Shown here: piece by piece, positions 1 through 12,025 of the stretch | Numbering within the stretch: the first letter of the stretch is position 1 | Layout of the letters: each line of letters opens with the position of its first letter | Assembly: GCA_964247055.1 (NCBI GenBank) | Contig: OZ176056.1 | Location: 744,001-808,000, forward strand | Length of the DNA: 64,000 bases | Source of the DNA: Paragordius varius | Taxonomy: Eukaryota > Nematomorpha | Direction of reading: 5' to 3' | Program-made: the position numbers and the translations under genes | Notes under the pieces: generated by a model | What the model was told of the DNA's origin: nothing | Databases searched by the model: none | What the model saw: the letters and a program-made list of their open reading frames with translations, nothing else

Positions 1-1143
1 TAATATTAACTTACGGTAACTTCTAAACGATCGTCAATTTAAGAAATATATACACATATCAAATATATTTATTAGATAAATAACTTAGTGAATAGTTTTA
101 CTACAATATTTGATCTTTAATATTCAGATGGAAAATCTTCCAAATATATTATATATAACAAATAAATTATTCAGGCGTTGGCTTTAGATTTCCAATGGCT
201 TCTTCCAAAACTTCTAAAATTAGGAATTATCGGTAGGATTAATTATATATATTGATAGTTTTGTTGTAAATGCTATCTGCCAATATTAAATGTGGCAATG
301 CATTTTGATTCACAATGTATGTTATAATTTAAAATTTATTTATCTATATATACCTTTTGATATATCGGGATCCTCTAAGCCTAATGCATCTAGAATTATC
401 ATAAAAAAATAGTTTATTTCCAAAGTAGAATTTATTTGAACTATCGAATGTATTGAATAACAAATTAGATAATGTATTGCGTATTGTTAAATAAATTTTT
501 TATATCTTGGGAAGTATACTGTAAATAAAACTCATTTTCAATTTATACCCAAAAATTTTCTAGTTCTTATTTGGAGTTTTTTACACCATGTATGATAGGA
601 TTATCAATTTGGTTATATTATAACTGATAATAAAATTAATAAAAATAATTTTTAAAAAATATAAAATTATATTTAAAATTTATAAAAAATATATAACTTT
701 CAACTTCTGCTTGTGGAATCATGGAGCCTAGATTAATATAAAAAATAATTAAAATTATCCCATATAACCAGATATTTGATTACATTTTAATTAACAATAT
801 TTTAAAAGAAAAAAATATATAATTAATTTGTCAAGTATTATCTTATTATTTTTTTTATATTTTATTAAACAATTAATAAAAATATTAAAATTATTTACTT
901 TCATTTGCTTTGTCGATTAAATCTAATTAAGTTATCATAATTATGAAAAAATGGTTCGTTATATAGGTTCTTTAATTATTAAATGTTTAAAAATCTTTAT
1001 AAATTTTGGTTTTTATATAATAAAACCAAATTTTCAAAGTATTTTTATTAAACTACTAAATTTTTTTGGTTATAATAAAAAATTTCATGGATGTTCTTTC
1101 AAATTTAAACTAAATATATCCCTATATTGTAATTAACTTTTTA
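1..1143. other. AT-rich intergenic sequence, no gene seen
   Basis: Very AT-rich sequence with homopolymer A and T runs. The only open frame of note (951-1136) is low-complexity Phe/Lys/Asn/Ile sequence of the kind random AT-rich DNA gives. I see no domain, RNA gene or recognisable repeat. Confidence 0.6.
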
Positions 1144-1365
1144 CAGTAAAAATTGGATTATACAGACAAAATGTAATTTCAAAATAACCATTTTTTTATA
1201 TTTCATTTTTCTTATATAAAATATTTATTTACCACTGTAAAATATAAAATTGATTGTGTTTCCAATATTCATCAGATGACTTAGAAATAAAAATAAGATT
1301 AAATAGTATGGTTGTTTTTTAGAAAAAATATCTACGTTTTGTCCGAGTAATTCCAATTTTTACTG
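1144..1365. mobile_element. MITE, CAGTAAAAATTG family (copy 1)
   Basis: The two ends are inverted copies of each other, starting CAGTAAAAATTGGA and continuing through a segment close to ACAGACAAAATGT. There is no coding capacity. The same ends occur at 11258-11533, 45057-45376 and 56661-56954. The terminal CAGT and the TA flanks of the better copies fit the Tc1/mariner/pogo group, but no transposase is visible, so the superfamily is inference. Confidence 0.7.
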
Positions 1366-1513
1366 TGATTAGTAAACTGATAAATAATAAAATAGAAAGC
1401 TAAAAATTAATTTTCATATAAAAATTTTATTTAAAGCCTAAATGACACTTTTTTGGAAATTTTTGCTTTGTTAAAAAGAAAGCTTTATTTCACCTTGAAT
1501 AGTGTCCATCATA

Positions 1514-1515
<2 letters not shown>

Positions 1516-1569
<54 letters not shown>
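1516..1569. repeat. (TA)n microsatellite
   Basis: Uninterrupted alternating T/A of about 54 bp. Confidence 0.95.
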
Positions 1570-1572
<3 letters not shown>

Positions 1573-1859
1573 TAAAAGCCAAAAATATTATTTTTATATA
1601 TTAAAGTTTGTAACAAAATTATCCATGCAAAAAATATACTGCTAATGCGCTCTTTCAAAGCTAAATTTGAGATATATAAATTATTAATTTGTTAAAAAAA
1701 TTTCAATTTTTAGTATTATAAAGCATACATTTTATGGATATTTTCATGCCATCTATAAAATAGATTACATAAATATTGAATTAACAAAACACAAAAGATT
1801 AACTTTAAAGCAAATTTCCATCAAAGAGTAAAGTTAAAGAATGTCTTTTTATAAATAAA

Positions 1860-2801
1860 CTAGCGTAAATCTCGTGCTGCTACGCAACCCGAGGAAGTCT
1901 TTCGGACTTCTGGGGGGGGGGGGGGGGGGGAATGGCATTTTACGAGGGGAGCGGGAAAAAGTGGGACTAAATTAAAAAAGCGAGACGACTATGTTCGGCG
2001 CAATCGAAAATAAGTAAACAAAAATCATATTTGAAATTGAATGGTCCAACACGTTCTCCGGAAAATTATCTCAAAGAAACGATTTTGGTGGACTTCTGTT
2101 TTCAAAAAAACCCGTTTTCACACGGGGTGGGCCCGAACTGGGGCCCTATTTCAAACAAAGGGCGAAGCTATTGTCGGGGTATTCATTAATGATTAAATTT
2201 TTTCGATGTTTGGATTTGATTGGCTTCACCGGTTTTCCGGAAACAGATCACAAAGTTATATGAAAAATCAGTTTTTAGCGGGTAGCTCCTTACCCAGCAG
2301 CTATCATCAAATAAACGGTGGACTAAAATTTTTGCCTTTTAACAGGGAATACGTGGAATCTTTATTGAATTTTTACGGTCTCATACCTAGGGCGAAAAAT
2401 CGATTTAAAAAATTATTTTTGTGGACTTTGTTTTTTGAAAAAAATGGCATTTTACGGGGGGAGCGGGTAAAAAGAGGGCCTAAATCAAAAAAGTGACTCG
2501 ACTATGTTCAGCGCAATCGAAAATAAGTAAACAAAAATCATATTTGAAATTGAATGGTCCAACACGTTCTCCGGAAAATTGTCTCAAAAACACGATTTTG
2601 TGGACTTCTGTTTTTTTAAAAAAACCCGTTTTTCATACGGGGTGGGCCCGAACTGGGGGCCTATTTCAAAAAAAGGGCGAAGCTATTGTCGGGAAATTTA
2701 TTAATGATTATATTTTTTCGATATTTGGATTTGATTGGGTCTACCGGTTTTCCTGTACCAGATCACAAAGCCAGCATTTTCCATTTTTATAAATATATAG
2801 A
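1860..2801 (-). mobile_element. Non-autonomous Helitron, apparently full length
   Basis: Read on the minus strand the element begins TCTATATATTTATAAAAATG just after an A (2802) and ends CTAG just before a T (complement of 1859). That is the A/T target preference and the 5'-TC...CTRR-3' ends of Helitrons. Near the 3' end lies a hairpin (GAAGTCC / GGACTTC in the best copy) and a second stem GCTGC-GTA-GCAGC, followed about 11 nt later by CTAG. The body is about 940 bp with internally repeated GC-richer modules and no Rep/helicase. Just inside the hairpin is a run of 19 G (1912-1930). Open frames at 2206-2496 and 2493-2792 are by-products of the repeat. Confidence 0.8.
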
Positions 2802-3439
2802 TTAATAATTTTAATCCCATATTTCATGTGATTTGAATTCAGAAAAGATTGGAAAATCATTATTTGAAAGTGTCCTTGAAACCTTAATGGCTTTTTAAAA
2901 ACCGGCAGTTTTATTTTTGTTCAAATATTTTATTGTAATTAATAGTAATTTAAGTGATTTTAAACTAATGTCGTCAATTATCACAAAATTTATCCCAATG
3001 TGGGCTCTTATAGTAATCTTTACATACAATTTTTTTTTCATTAAACCATGTTTTATTAATTATATAGAATAATTACCAATTTTGGCCCGATCTATCCGAA
3101 ATTTAATGATTTAATTAAAATTTTAAAAATTACTTATATTTTCTGGACCTAATCACGAATGAAAATATTTTAAAATATAATTTTTATAATGAAAACTATA
3201 TAATAAAAATATATCACTAATATTTCGCGTTTCCTCCAAAAAGTTTTTTGATTCTAATTATATATATATGGAAAATTTAATTAAAGATTTTAAAAAATAA
3301 AAAATAAAATTGCTAAAAAATAAACATAAAAATCATAGAATTAAGATTGGACCTATAATGTATTGAAGAGTATATTGTAATACAAAGCTATATTGATTTA
3401 AAAATAAAAGGTCATTGAGTTATAAAAATCGGTATATAT

Positions 3440-3559
3440 GCCAAAAAATTAAAATTTGATGGTATTAAAAACTTTATTAGAGTCTTCAGGAGTTCATGTG
3501 CCAATAAATTAAAGGTTTGATGGTATTGAAAACTTTATTAGACTCCTCAGTAGTTCTTG
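3440..3559. repeat. Two-copy tandem repeat, 60-bp period
   Basis: A unit starting GCCAAAAAATTAAAA and containing TTTGATGGTATT..AAAACTTTATTAGA is repeated at 3500 with a few substitutions. No coding potential seen. Confidence 0.75.
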
Positions 3560-5436
3560 GTGGAAATACAATAAACCTTATATAATCAAAAAAATCTTTT
3601 TTAAGTTATTCCGTCTTAAATCACATGATTCTACATATCATTTTTTAACCAAACGCAACATTTTCTATCCAAATGAAATTAAAAATGTTCTTTTAGTTGA
3701 AAAATGTTGCTTATGAAAATGGTATAATTATAATTAGTCGGGTTTTTTGAAAATCAAATTAAATTTAAAAAAAATCAAAATATATCAGCTGCCATAAAGT
3801 AATTTTAAAAACCTTATTGGAATCTTTATAAATTATTGTAAGTCATACATTTAGATATAAAACATGAGATTTAAGCTTTTAGATTTTTATGTTTTTAAGA
3901 TTTTTATATTACAAATATGGTAGAATTTTTAAACGTTCTACATTTTAGATAAAAGAGTTAAAACACAAAACATCTGTTTCTCTTTGTTATTTGCGTTTAT
4001 TTATCTTTTGGGCACTGGCCTCTCATAAGGATTAAAGGGAATTTGAAAGTCCATCGCAGTGGTATTTCCCGTAAAAATTTTAACCGGCCTTAAAAGAGCT
4101 TTTAGGGCCGCGGTTTTAATTAATCTATCAGGTTTGTACCAAATTCAAATGTCTTAAAGCGTACAAGAGGTATAAATTCACAAAATACGCCAATTAAAAA
4201 GAGTGGAAAATAATGAAGACTACTGACCTGATTTATTAAAATTAGCCAGCAATATAATGACCACATAGGCAACTCAAGTTTTTAATAGACTATGTGTTTA
4301 AACAAACTTCTCGATAAATTATATATTTGATTTTTACATATACTTTTATCTTATTTCAATTCATTAAAGCTAAATAACTCTTTAAGAATGTGTTCATGAA
4401 TAAATTATACATTAACTTCCCACTTATTATATCATCATTCCAATAAATTTTAATTTGTAACAGTTGAATTTTGGTTTATATTTTATCAAACGTATTTTTT
4501 AAAAAGTCAGTAACCATCCAAGAGATTGGTTCCAACGTAAAAAACCGGTATTAAAAGTTATACTATAAGCCAGGTTTTCTAAATTTTAAGAGATATGCTG
4601 TTTATTTTAAATTTTTTACAACCCGATTGTGGTTATAACCAAGCAGAAACCATTCTGATTTTGGTTCCACTTTTTTGACTTGGTTTCCCAGGCGTTGGTT
4701 TTCATGTTTTGTCCTTATAATTTTAATTTGTTTTAATATAGATCATGATAAGGAATATACCTTCCATAAGATTGGATCCTTCTGCAGATGTAAAATAAAA
4801 TAAATATATTCAATATATCAGTAAATTACTAAATACCTGTATTCAAATTTTCGACATCTGAAATATATGGTTTATATAATTAAAATATAAACGATATTTG
4901 CGAAAATGATTTTCAAAAATTGCTCAATTAACTTCAAAAGATGTGTTTTATAATATTTAATATGTAAGAAAATCAGATTTAAAAACATACGCTCCAATAT
5001 TTGTCGGCCTTTTAAATTAAAGTGAAATAAAATTGTTTTTTGAAAAAAAGTTTAAAAATTATTATTTTTTTGCATATACCTTGAACGATTCTGGCATGGC
5101 TGGTTTTAAATCTTTTGCCTTATGTAAAATATTATAAATAGTATACTTGGTCGAAGTTCTAAATGATATAGGAAACGAATTATAAATTGTTGATTAAATC
5201 ATACTTAAATATATTTAAGTCAAATTTATCCGATCTGAAACAATTTTGATAAAGGAGTTTTATGTGTTTATTTAAAGTTATGAAAAGGTTTATGGTTACC
5301 TTTTTAAAATAATATATATTTGTTTATCCAAATAAATGAAGCTTAATAAAAAGGAATTTACAATCTCAAATAAAGTTATAATGACTTCACGTTGGATTTA
5401 AAAAATGCTGAGTACCCGATTTCATTTTTTGAAATT

Positions 5437-5440
<4 letters not shown>

Positions 5441-5482
<42 letters not shown>
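5441..5482. repeat. (TA)n microsatellite
   Basis: About 42 bp of alternating T/A. Confidence 0.95.
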
Positions 5483-5489
<7 letters not shown>

Positions 5490-7004
5490 ATGAATCTAGA
5501 TTACTTATACAGATAAAATAATCTCTATTTTTAAACAATTTTTTCATTATTTTCAATTATCAGTTGAAATATTAATATTTTTTTGAATTAAAATGTAAAT
5601 TATACCGCTTATATCATCGTCAACTACATCAGAGTCTAAATTTAGGGAAATATATATATATATATATATATATATATTCCATCATAACTGAATCAGCAAA
5701 ATTAAAATAGAGTCTTAAGAACTAACTTAATTTTGGCCTTAAATATTGAATATCGGTCAACTGACCTCTAAGCTTATGTTTAATTCTTTCAAGGATACAA
5801 CAAATTACCAAATTATATATAAAAATAATATTTCGTGATTATTTATAAACTTTTATGTAAAATATGGTTTTTTAAATTAAAGGTGTCTATTTCGATTGCA
5901 TATTAATTAAAATGTTAAAAAATTATTATCAGTCTTTTTGGAGCACTAATTTTTTTAATTGGATGTTATATAAATTAGATATAGACTCACACATTTCATA
6001 ATTAATATAATATTTAGCCGACCTAGGGTTAAACTCATTTGCATAAAAAATTTCGTAACAAAAACAATAATACTTTATGTTGGCTTTTTAAAATTATTTA
6101 AAAAAATAACAAATCATTAATAAACGTAATATTAATTTAAATTAATAGACTAGCAAATTTTTTAGCTAAAAATTTATTGTAAACATAATTGTACATCCAC
6201 CATATCATATGATATTTTGAATATTTTTGAAAGCTGGCTCGGCTAAGATCATATATCAAATAATTTTTAAAAATCTACTTCTTTGAAGACCGGATGGTCC
6301 AGGTTGGGGTTCTGTGGCCTTTGTTTAAAATATAATTGGAAGAAATTAATATGTATTTCATAAAAATAAAAGCATATATAAAAATTTAAAACCAGATGAG
6401 CTTTGTGAGGTGATTTCAGTTATGGCATTATCAGAAACTAATGAGAAAATGGATAGTTATCATGAAAATTTATATAAATCACAATTGATTTATATAGTAT
6501 TTCCTACTTCCTTAATATTAGTCTTAAACTTGTATGGACAATAATTGATTATGTAAAATTACTCAGAGACTTATTTAAAAAAAACCTTCAGTTGTTGATG
6601 GATTTATACTGAGCCCTGATAATAATTAAATATTTGGTTTTAGTTAAAAACAAAGCTTTTTTGATTTCTGAACACTAAATGCCAAAAATACTTATGTAGG
6701 GTATAATACAGTCAAAAAGTAAAATTCTTTATAAACGGTAATTGAATAATTTTAATTTTAAAATTAAAACTGATAATTGCTTTGTCACCCAAAACTAACA
6801 CTAACTTGTCATTACCTGGTTCTAATTGAGCCAATTCGCCTCCATTTTCTAGATTTTAGATTTATTTTAAATAAACATATAAAAATTTCCAAAATAGATT
6901 TTAATTGGTTTGAAATAGTTTAGCGAAGCAAATATTTCACTTAAATAATTTTATACAATATGCAATGTGATCATTTACTTATTGTAATATTGAAAAACCA
7001 GGAA

Positions 7005-8037
7005 TCTATATATTTATAAAAATGGAAAATGCTGGCTTTGTGATCTGGTACAGGAAAACCGGTAGACCCAATCAAATCCAAATATCGAAAAAATATAATC
7101 ATTAATAAATGTCCCGACAATAGCTTCGCCCTTTTTTTGAAATAGGCCCCCAGTTCGGGCCCACCCCGTATGAAAAACGGGTTTTTTTTGAAAACAGAAG
7201 TCCACAAAATCGTGTTTTTGAGACAATTTTCCGGAGAACGTGTTGGACCATTCAATTTCAAATATGATTTTTGTTTACTTATTTTCGATTGCGCTGAACA
7301 TAGCCGAGCCACTTTTTTGATTTAGGCCCCCTTTTTACCCGCTCCCCCCGTAAAATGCCATTTTTTTCAAAAAACAAAGTCCACAAAAATATTTTTTTAA
7401 ATCGATTTTTCGCCTTAGGTATGAGACCGTAAAAATTCAATAAAGATTCCACGTATTCCCTGTTAAAAGGCAAAAATTTTAGTCCACCGTTTATTTGATG
7501 ATAGCTGCTGGGTAAGGAGCTACCCGCTAAAAACTGATTTTTCATACAACTTTGTGATCTGTTTCCGGAAAACCGGTGAACCCATTCAAATCCAAACATC
7601 GAAAAAATTTAATCATTAATGAATGCCCCGACATTAGCTTCGCCCTTTTTTGGAATTAGGTCCCCAGTTTGGGCCCACCCCGTGTGAAAAATGGGTTAAG
7701 TCAATTTTCCGGAGAACGTGTTGGACCATTCAATTTCAAATATGATTTTTGTTTACTTATTTTAGATTGCGCTGAACATAGCCGAGCCACTTTTTTGATT
7801 TAGGCCCTCTTTTTACCCGCTCCCCCCGTAAAATGCCATTTTTTTCAAAAAACAAAGTCCACAAAAATATTTTTTTAAATCGATTTTTCGCCTTAGGTAT
7901 GAGACCGTAAAAATTCAATAAAGATTCCACGTATTCCCTGTTAAAAGGCAAAAATTTTAGTCAAGCGTTTCTTTGATGATAGATGCTGAGTAAGGAGTAT
8001 CTATCATATGTATAGCATGTTAAAAGATATATGGATA
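7005..8037 (+). mobile_element. Helitron-derived copy lacking its 3' end
   Basis: It starts with the same TCTATATATT 5' terminus as the 1860-2801 element, directly after an A (7004), and reads the same modules in plus orientation. The module from the GGTACAGGAAAACCGG region through the TTTTTACCCGCTCCCCC region is present about twice in variant form. The copy runs to 8037 without reaching a CTAG end. Its last ~90 bp (7947-8037) reappear inverted at about 8225-8330. Open frames on the minus strand at 6971-7951 are repeat shadows. Confidence 0.65.
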
Positions 8038-8209
8038 CTAGCGTGAATCTCGTGCTGCTACGCAGCCCGAGGAAGTCCTTCGGACTTCTGGGGTGGGGGG
8101 GGGGGGGAGGGGGAGGGGGGGGGGTTCGAAGTTTGGATTTGAATGGGTCTACCGGTTTTCCTGTACCAGATCACAAAGCCAGCATTTTCCATTTTTATAA
8201 ATATATAGA
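8038..8209 (-). mobile_element. Short Helitron derivative, 172 bp
   Basis: A miniature with both ends intact. CTAG (read on minus) lies at 8038-8041 with its T target flank, followed inward by both 3' stem-loops. The TC 5' end is at 8208-8209 next to A. Between them is only a G-rich run (about 8092-8124) and about 85 bp of the 5' region. It sits at the centre of a large inverted repeat of Helitron sequence. Confidence 0.75.
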
Positions 8210-9995
8210 TGAGGATAAATAATGTATTAATATCCATATATCTTTTAACATGCTATACATATGATAGATACTCCTTACTCAGCATCTATCATCAAAGAAA
8301 CGCTTGACTAAAATTTTTGCCTTTTAACAGGCAATACGAAAAATCTTTCTCGAATTTTTAGAGTCTCATACCATGGGCAAAAAAATACAATCAAAAAAAT
8401 ATTTTTGTGGACTTTGTTTTTTTTTTTGAAAAAGGTGGCATTTTACGGGGGGAGCGGGTAAAAAGAGGGCCTAAATCAAAAAAGTGGCTCGACTATGTTC
8501 AGCGCGATCAAAAATAAGTAAACAAAAATCATATTTGAAATTGAATGGTCCAACACGTTCTCCAAAAAATTGACTTAACCCATTTTTCACACGGGGTGGG
8601 CCCAAACTGGGGACCTAATTCCAAAAACGGGCGAAGATATTATCGGGACATTTATTTATGATTAAATTTTTTCGATGTTTGGATTTGATTGGGTTCACCG
8701 GTTTTCCGGAAACAGATCACAAAGTTATATGAAAAATCAGTTTTTAGCGGGTAGCTCCTTACCCAGCAGCTATCATCAAATAAACGGTAGACTAAAATTT
8801 TTGCCTTTTAACAGGGAATACGTGGAATCCATATAGAATTTTTACGGTCTCATACCTAGGGCGAAAAATCGATTTAAAAAATTATTTTTGTGGACTGTTT
8901 TTTGAAAAAGGTGGCATTTTACGGGGGGAGCGGGTAAAAAGAGGGCCTAAATCAAAAAAGTGGCTCGACTATGTTCAGCGCAATCGAAAATAAGTAAACA
9001 AAAATCATATTTGAAATTGAATGGTCCAACACGTTCTCCGGAAAATTGTCTCAAAAACACGATTTTGTGGACTTCTGTTTTTTAAAAAAAACCCGTTTTT
9101 CATACGGGGTGGGCCCGAACTGGGGGCCTATTTCAAAAAAAGGGCGAAGCTATTGTCGGGACATTTATTAATGATTACATTTTTTCGATATTTGGATTTG
9201 ATTGGGTCTACCGGTTTTCCTGTACCAGATCACAAAGCCAGCATTTTCCATTTTTATAAATATATAGATGAGGATAAATAATGTATTAATATCCATATAT
9301 CTTTTAACATGCTGTGCATATGATAGATACTCCTTACTCAGCATCTATCATCAAAGAAACGCTTGACTAAAATTTTTGCCTTTTAACAGGCAATACGAAA
9401 AATTTTTCTCGAATTTTTACAGTCTCATACCGTGGACAAAAAAATACAATCAAAAAAATATTTTTGTGGACTTTGTTTTTTTTTGAAAAAAATGGCATTT
9501 TACGGGGATAGCGGGTAAAAAGAGGGCCTAAATCAAAAAAGTGACTCGACCATGTTCAGCGCGATCAAAAATAAGTAAACAAAATTCATATTTGAAATTG
9601 AATGGTCCAACACGTTCTCCAAAAAATTGACTTAACCCATTTTTCACACGGGGTGGGCCCAAACTGGGGACCTAATTCCAAAAAAGGGCGAAGCTATTGT
9701 CGGGGCATTCATTAATGATTAAATTTTTTCGATGTTTGGATTTGATTGGGTTCACCGGTTTTCCGGAAACAGATCACAAAGTTATATGAAAAATCAGTTT
9801 TTAGCGGGTAGCTCCTTACCCAGCAGCTATCATCAAATAAACGGTAGACTAAAATTTTTGCCTTTTAACAGGGAATACGTGGAATCTTTATTGAATTTTT
9901 ACGGTCTCATACCTAAGGCGAAAAAACGATTTAAAAAAATATTTTTGTGGACTTTGTTTTTTGAAAAAAATGGCATTTTACGGGGGGAGCGGGTT
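8210..9995 (-). mobile_element. Rearranged Helitron sequence with a 1,059-bp tandem duplication
   Basis: Helitron modules in minus orientation. The block beginning near 8133 with the GGTCTACCGG / TGTACCAGATCACAAAGCC modules is repeated about 1,059 bp further on: GAGGATAAATAATG occurs at 8211 and again at 9270, with the same non-Helitron junction. The sequence ends abruptly at about 9995 in the middle of the GAGCGGGTAAAAAG module, so the right border is a truncation. Open frames at 9021-9281 and 9732-10037 are by-products. Confidence 0.65.
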
Positions 9996-10338
9996 AAACG
10001 TATCGCAATGATATTCGAAATTTTATATACTAAATAAGCACGCAAAATTATCAGTATAAAATTTTATAAATATAAAAAAGTAAATGCAAATTAAATGCCT
10101 GATTTTTTTCAAATATAAATACCGTTTTATTAGGGTCTTTCTTTATATTCCCAGCTAAATTAAAAATGAATAAGATTCACACTTATTGTTAAAAAACTTC
10201 ACATAAAAATCTTTAACCATTTTAACAACAAAATTTTTAATTATGAGATCGTTACATTGAGTAAAATTATAAAAACCTCTAGACTAAAAAATGAGGTAAT
10301 CAATTCTTTTATAAGGCAGTTAATATACAGTAAGCATT

Positions 10339-10510
10339 TTAATGGTTGCTTATTTCACACTATAGTTGGGGGCAATCTACAACACAGTTAAGTAGTGTAT
10401 GGAAAAAAGAAAGGAATAAATTGTTTATTCAACATTTTGTTGTTTTTTCCATACACTAACTCCTGTGAATTGCAAATTGCCCTACTAAATGTGAAATAAG
10501 CAACCATTAA
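10339..10510. mobile_element. Small inverted-repeat element (MITE), 172 bp
   Basis: Ends TTAATGGTTGCTTATTTCAC and its inverse at 10491-10510 are near-perfect terminal inverted repeats. An inner inverted pair (TAGTGTATGGAAAAAA and its complement around 10394-10459) makes most of the element foldable. Outer TTAA could be a duplicated target, but that is inference. No coding capacity. Confidence 0.7.
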
Positions 10511-10543
10511 CACTTGGTTACAAGACATTCATTTTAGTTTTTT

Positions 10544-11082
10544 GATTCAAATTGGGGTAGTTAAATACCCCAGGCCTTTTTAAAATTTAATTCTTTAAAA
10601 AAAATGAAAAGAATCGAAATTATGGCAAAATTTTGTACATATATAACATAAATAAACCGAAATATATTAAAAATTTCATTCAAAAATACTTGATATTACT
10701 TATTTTAAGCTAAAACCGAAAGGTAAAAATTTAGTCAACGTGACATGTGTGCAATGGTAAAATTGAAATATAATATAAAAAACCGTTTTTTCTATTTCTA
10801 TCAATGTTGGATGCAATTTAAATAAAAAAATCGCTTTAGTTTTACCCAAAAAAATTAATGAAGACGATATTTTGCAAAAATTCTGTAAAATTAAAATGGC
10901 TTCGAAGTAGTTTGACATGGAACTTTTTTTCAGAACAAATTTTATTTAGATATTTTGGCATATTTATATAATTTTTATTAGGATAGAAGCATAAATTTGA
11001 ATTTGGACCGTTTCCTTCAGTAATTTTTTAAAAATCCTAACTCAAATTTAGTCTGGGGTATTTAGATACACCAATTTGAATC
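10544..11082. mobile_element. Inverted-repeat element with GATTCAAATTGG ends, 539 bp
   Basis: The left end begins GATTCAAATTGGGGTAGTTA and continues to ATACCCCAG. The right end is the inverted counterpart with a few mismatches (CTGGGGTATTTAGATACACC then AATTTGAATC). The internal 72-residue minus-strand frame at 10700-10918 has no recognisable domain. Superfamily unknown. It lies 34 bp from the preceding MITE. Confidence 0.65.
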
Positions 11083-11257
11083 GACGTGTTAAAATTCATA
11101 TAATAAAAATTTATATGTATTCTTAATTATCTATTTTTTAAAAACATTTAAATACTTAAAATATAGATAGAATAAAATCCACACGCTTTTACTTGTTTCT
11201 CCTGGCTCTGCCTAAAAAAGTATGTTTAAGTTTTTTTGTAAAGCCTAAATTATTGTA

Positions 11258-11533
11258 CAGTAAAAATTGGAATTCTAAGACAAAATCTGAAAACATAAAG
11301 ACAAATATCTTTTTCAAAAGCAATTATATGTTTTGAAATCTTAATTTTTTCTAAAAATATATATTTACTATTGTAAAATTAATTATGTTATAAATTAACA
11401 TCTTTATTTCATACTTTGCATTTTAAAACAATGAGTTATAATTAAAATAATCAAGTCTTTAAAACTATAGCCGTGTTAAAATGATATTTGTATTTATATT
11501 TTTACGTTTAGTCTGTATAATTTAAATTTACTG
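11258..11533. mobile_element. MITE, CAGTAAAAATTG family (copy 2)
   Basis: Begins CAGTAAAAATTGGAATTCTA and ends with the inverse, finishing ..ACTG, with TA on both sides (likely target duplication). The interior shares AAAGACAAATAT, TTTCATACTTT and AACAATGAGTTATA motifs with the copies at 45057 and 56661. Confidence 0.75.
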
Positions 11534-12025
11534 TAAATATTATTATACAGAAGATAATTAAGTTTTATAATTACGAGACCTGATAATAATATTTATCCAT
11601 CAACTGAGTTTCATTTGAATCTGAAAAAATAAAACAAATTTTACTATTTTAAATCCTTATTGAGACTGACCCCGGTTACAAATTCGTGCTTGTAAGTATT
11701 AAAAATAACCAGTCAATACTTAAACAACCATATGATATGGCTAATATAAATATAATTTGACTAAAGTAAACTTAATTTTCTGACCAAATAAGTATTTTTA
11801 ATAATATATATTTGGTCATAGAAAAATTGGATTTCTGTATAAACCATTTAACTTTTTATATTATTAAAGCGGGAATTGCATTTATAAACACTAAAACCGT
11901 TATTTTTAATCGGTCAAACCAATATTTCTCTAATATGGAGCTCTAAATTGTACCACTTAAAATAAGTTAGTATCATATTAAATATTTAATTTTAACCTTT
12001 AAAACAAGAACATAAAATAGCTTCG

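Larger units (their letters stand above)
2802..7004. other. AT-rich intergenic sequence with microsatellites
   Basis: No gene recognised. It contains (TA)n tracts at 5441-5482 and 5650-5678, a two-copy tandem repeat at 3440-3559, and a short GC-richer islet at about 4010-4170 that I cannot assign to any family. Confidence 0.55.

Noticed and set aside
951-1136. 61-residue open frame
   Set aside because: Low-complexity Phe/Ile/Lys/Asn composition of AT-rich DNA, with no splice context or domain.
2206-2792. Open frames with HRFSGNRSQS-type sequence (also at 6971-7951 and 9021-10037)
   Set aside because: They are frames through repeated Helitron modules, occur on whichever strand the element lies, and show no Rep, helicase or other domain.
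10700-10918. 72-residue minus-strand frame inside the 539-bp inverted-repeat element
   Set aside because: No transposase motif; the element looks non-coding.
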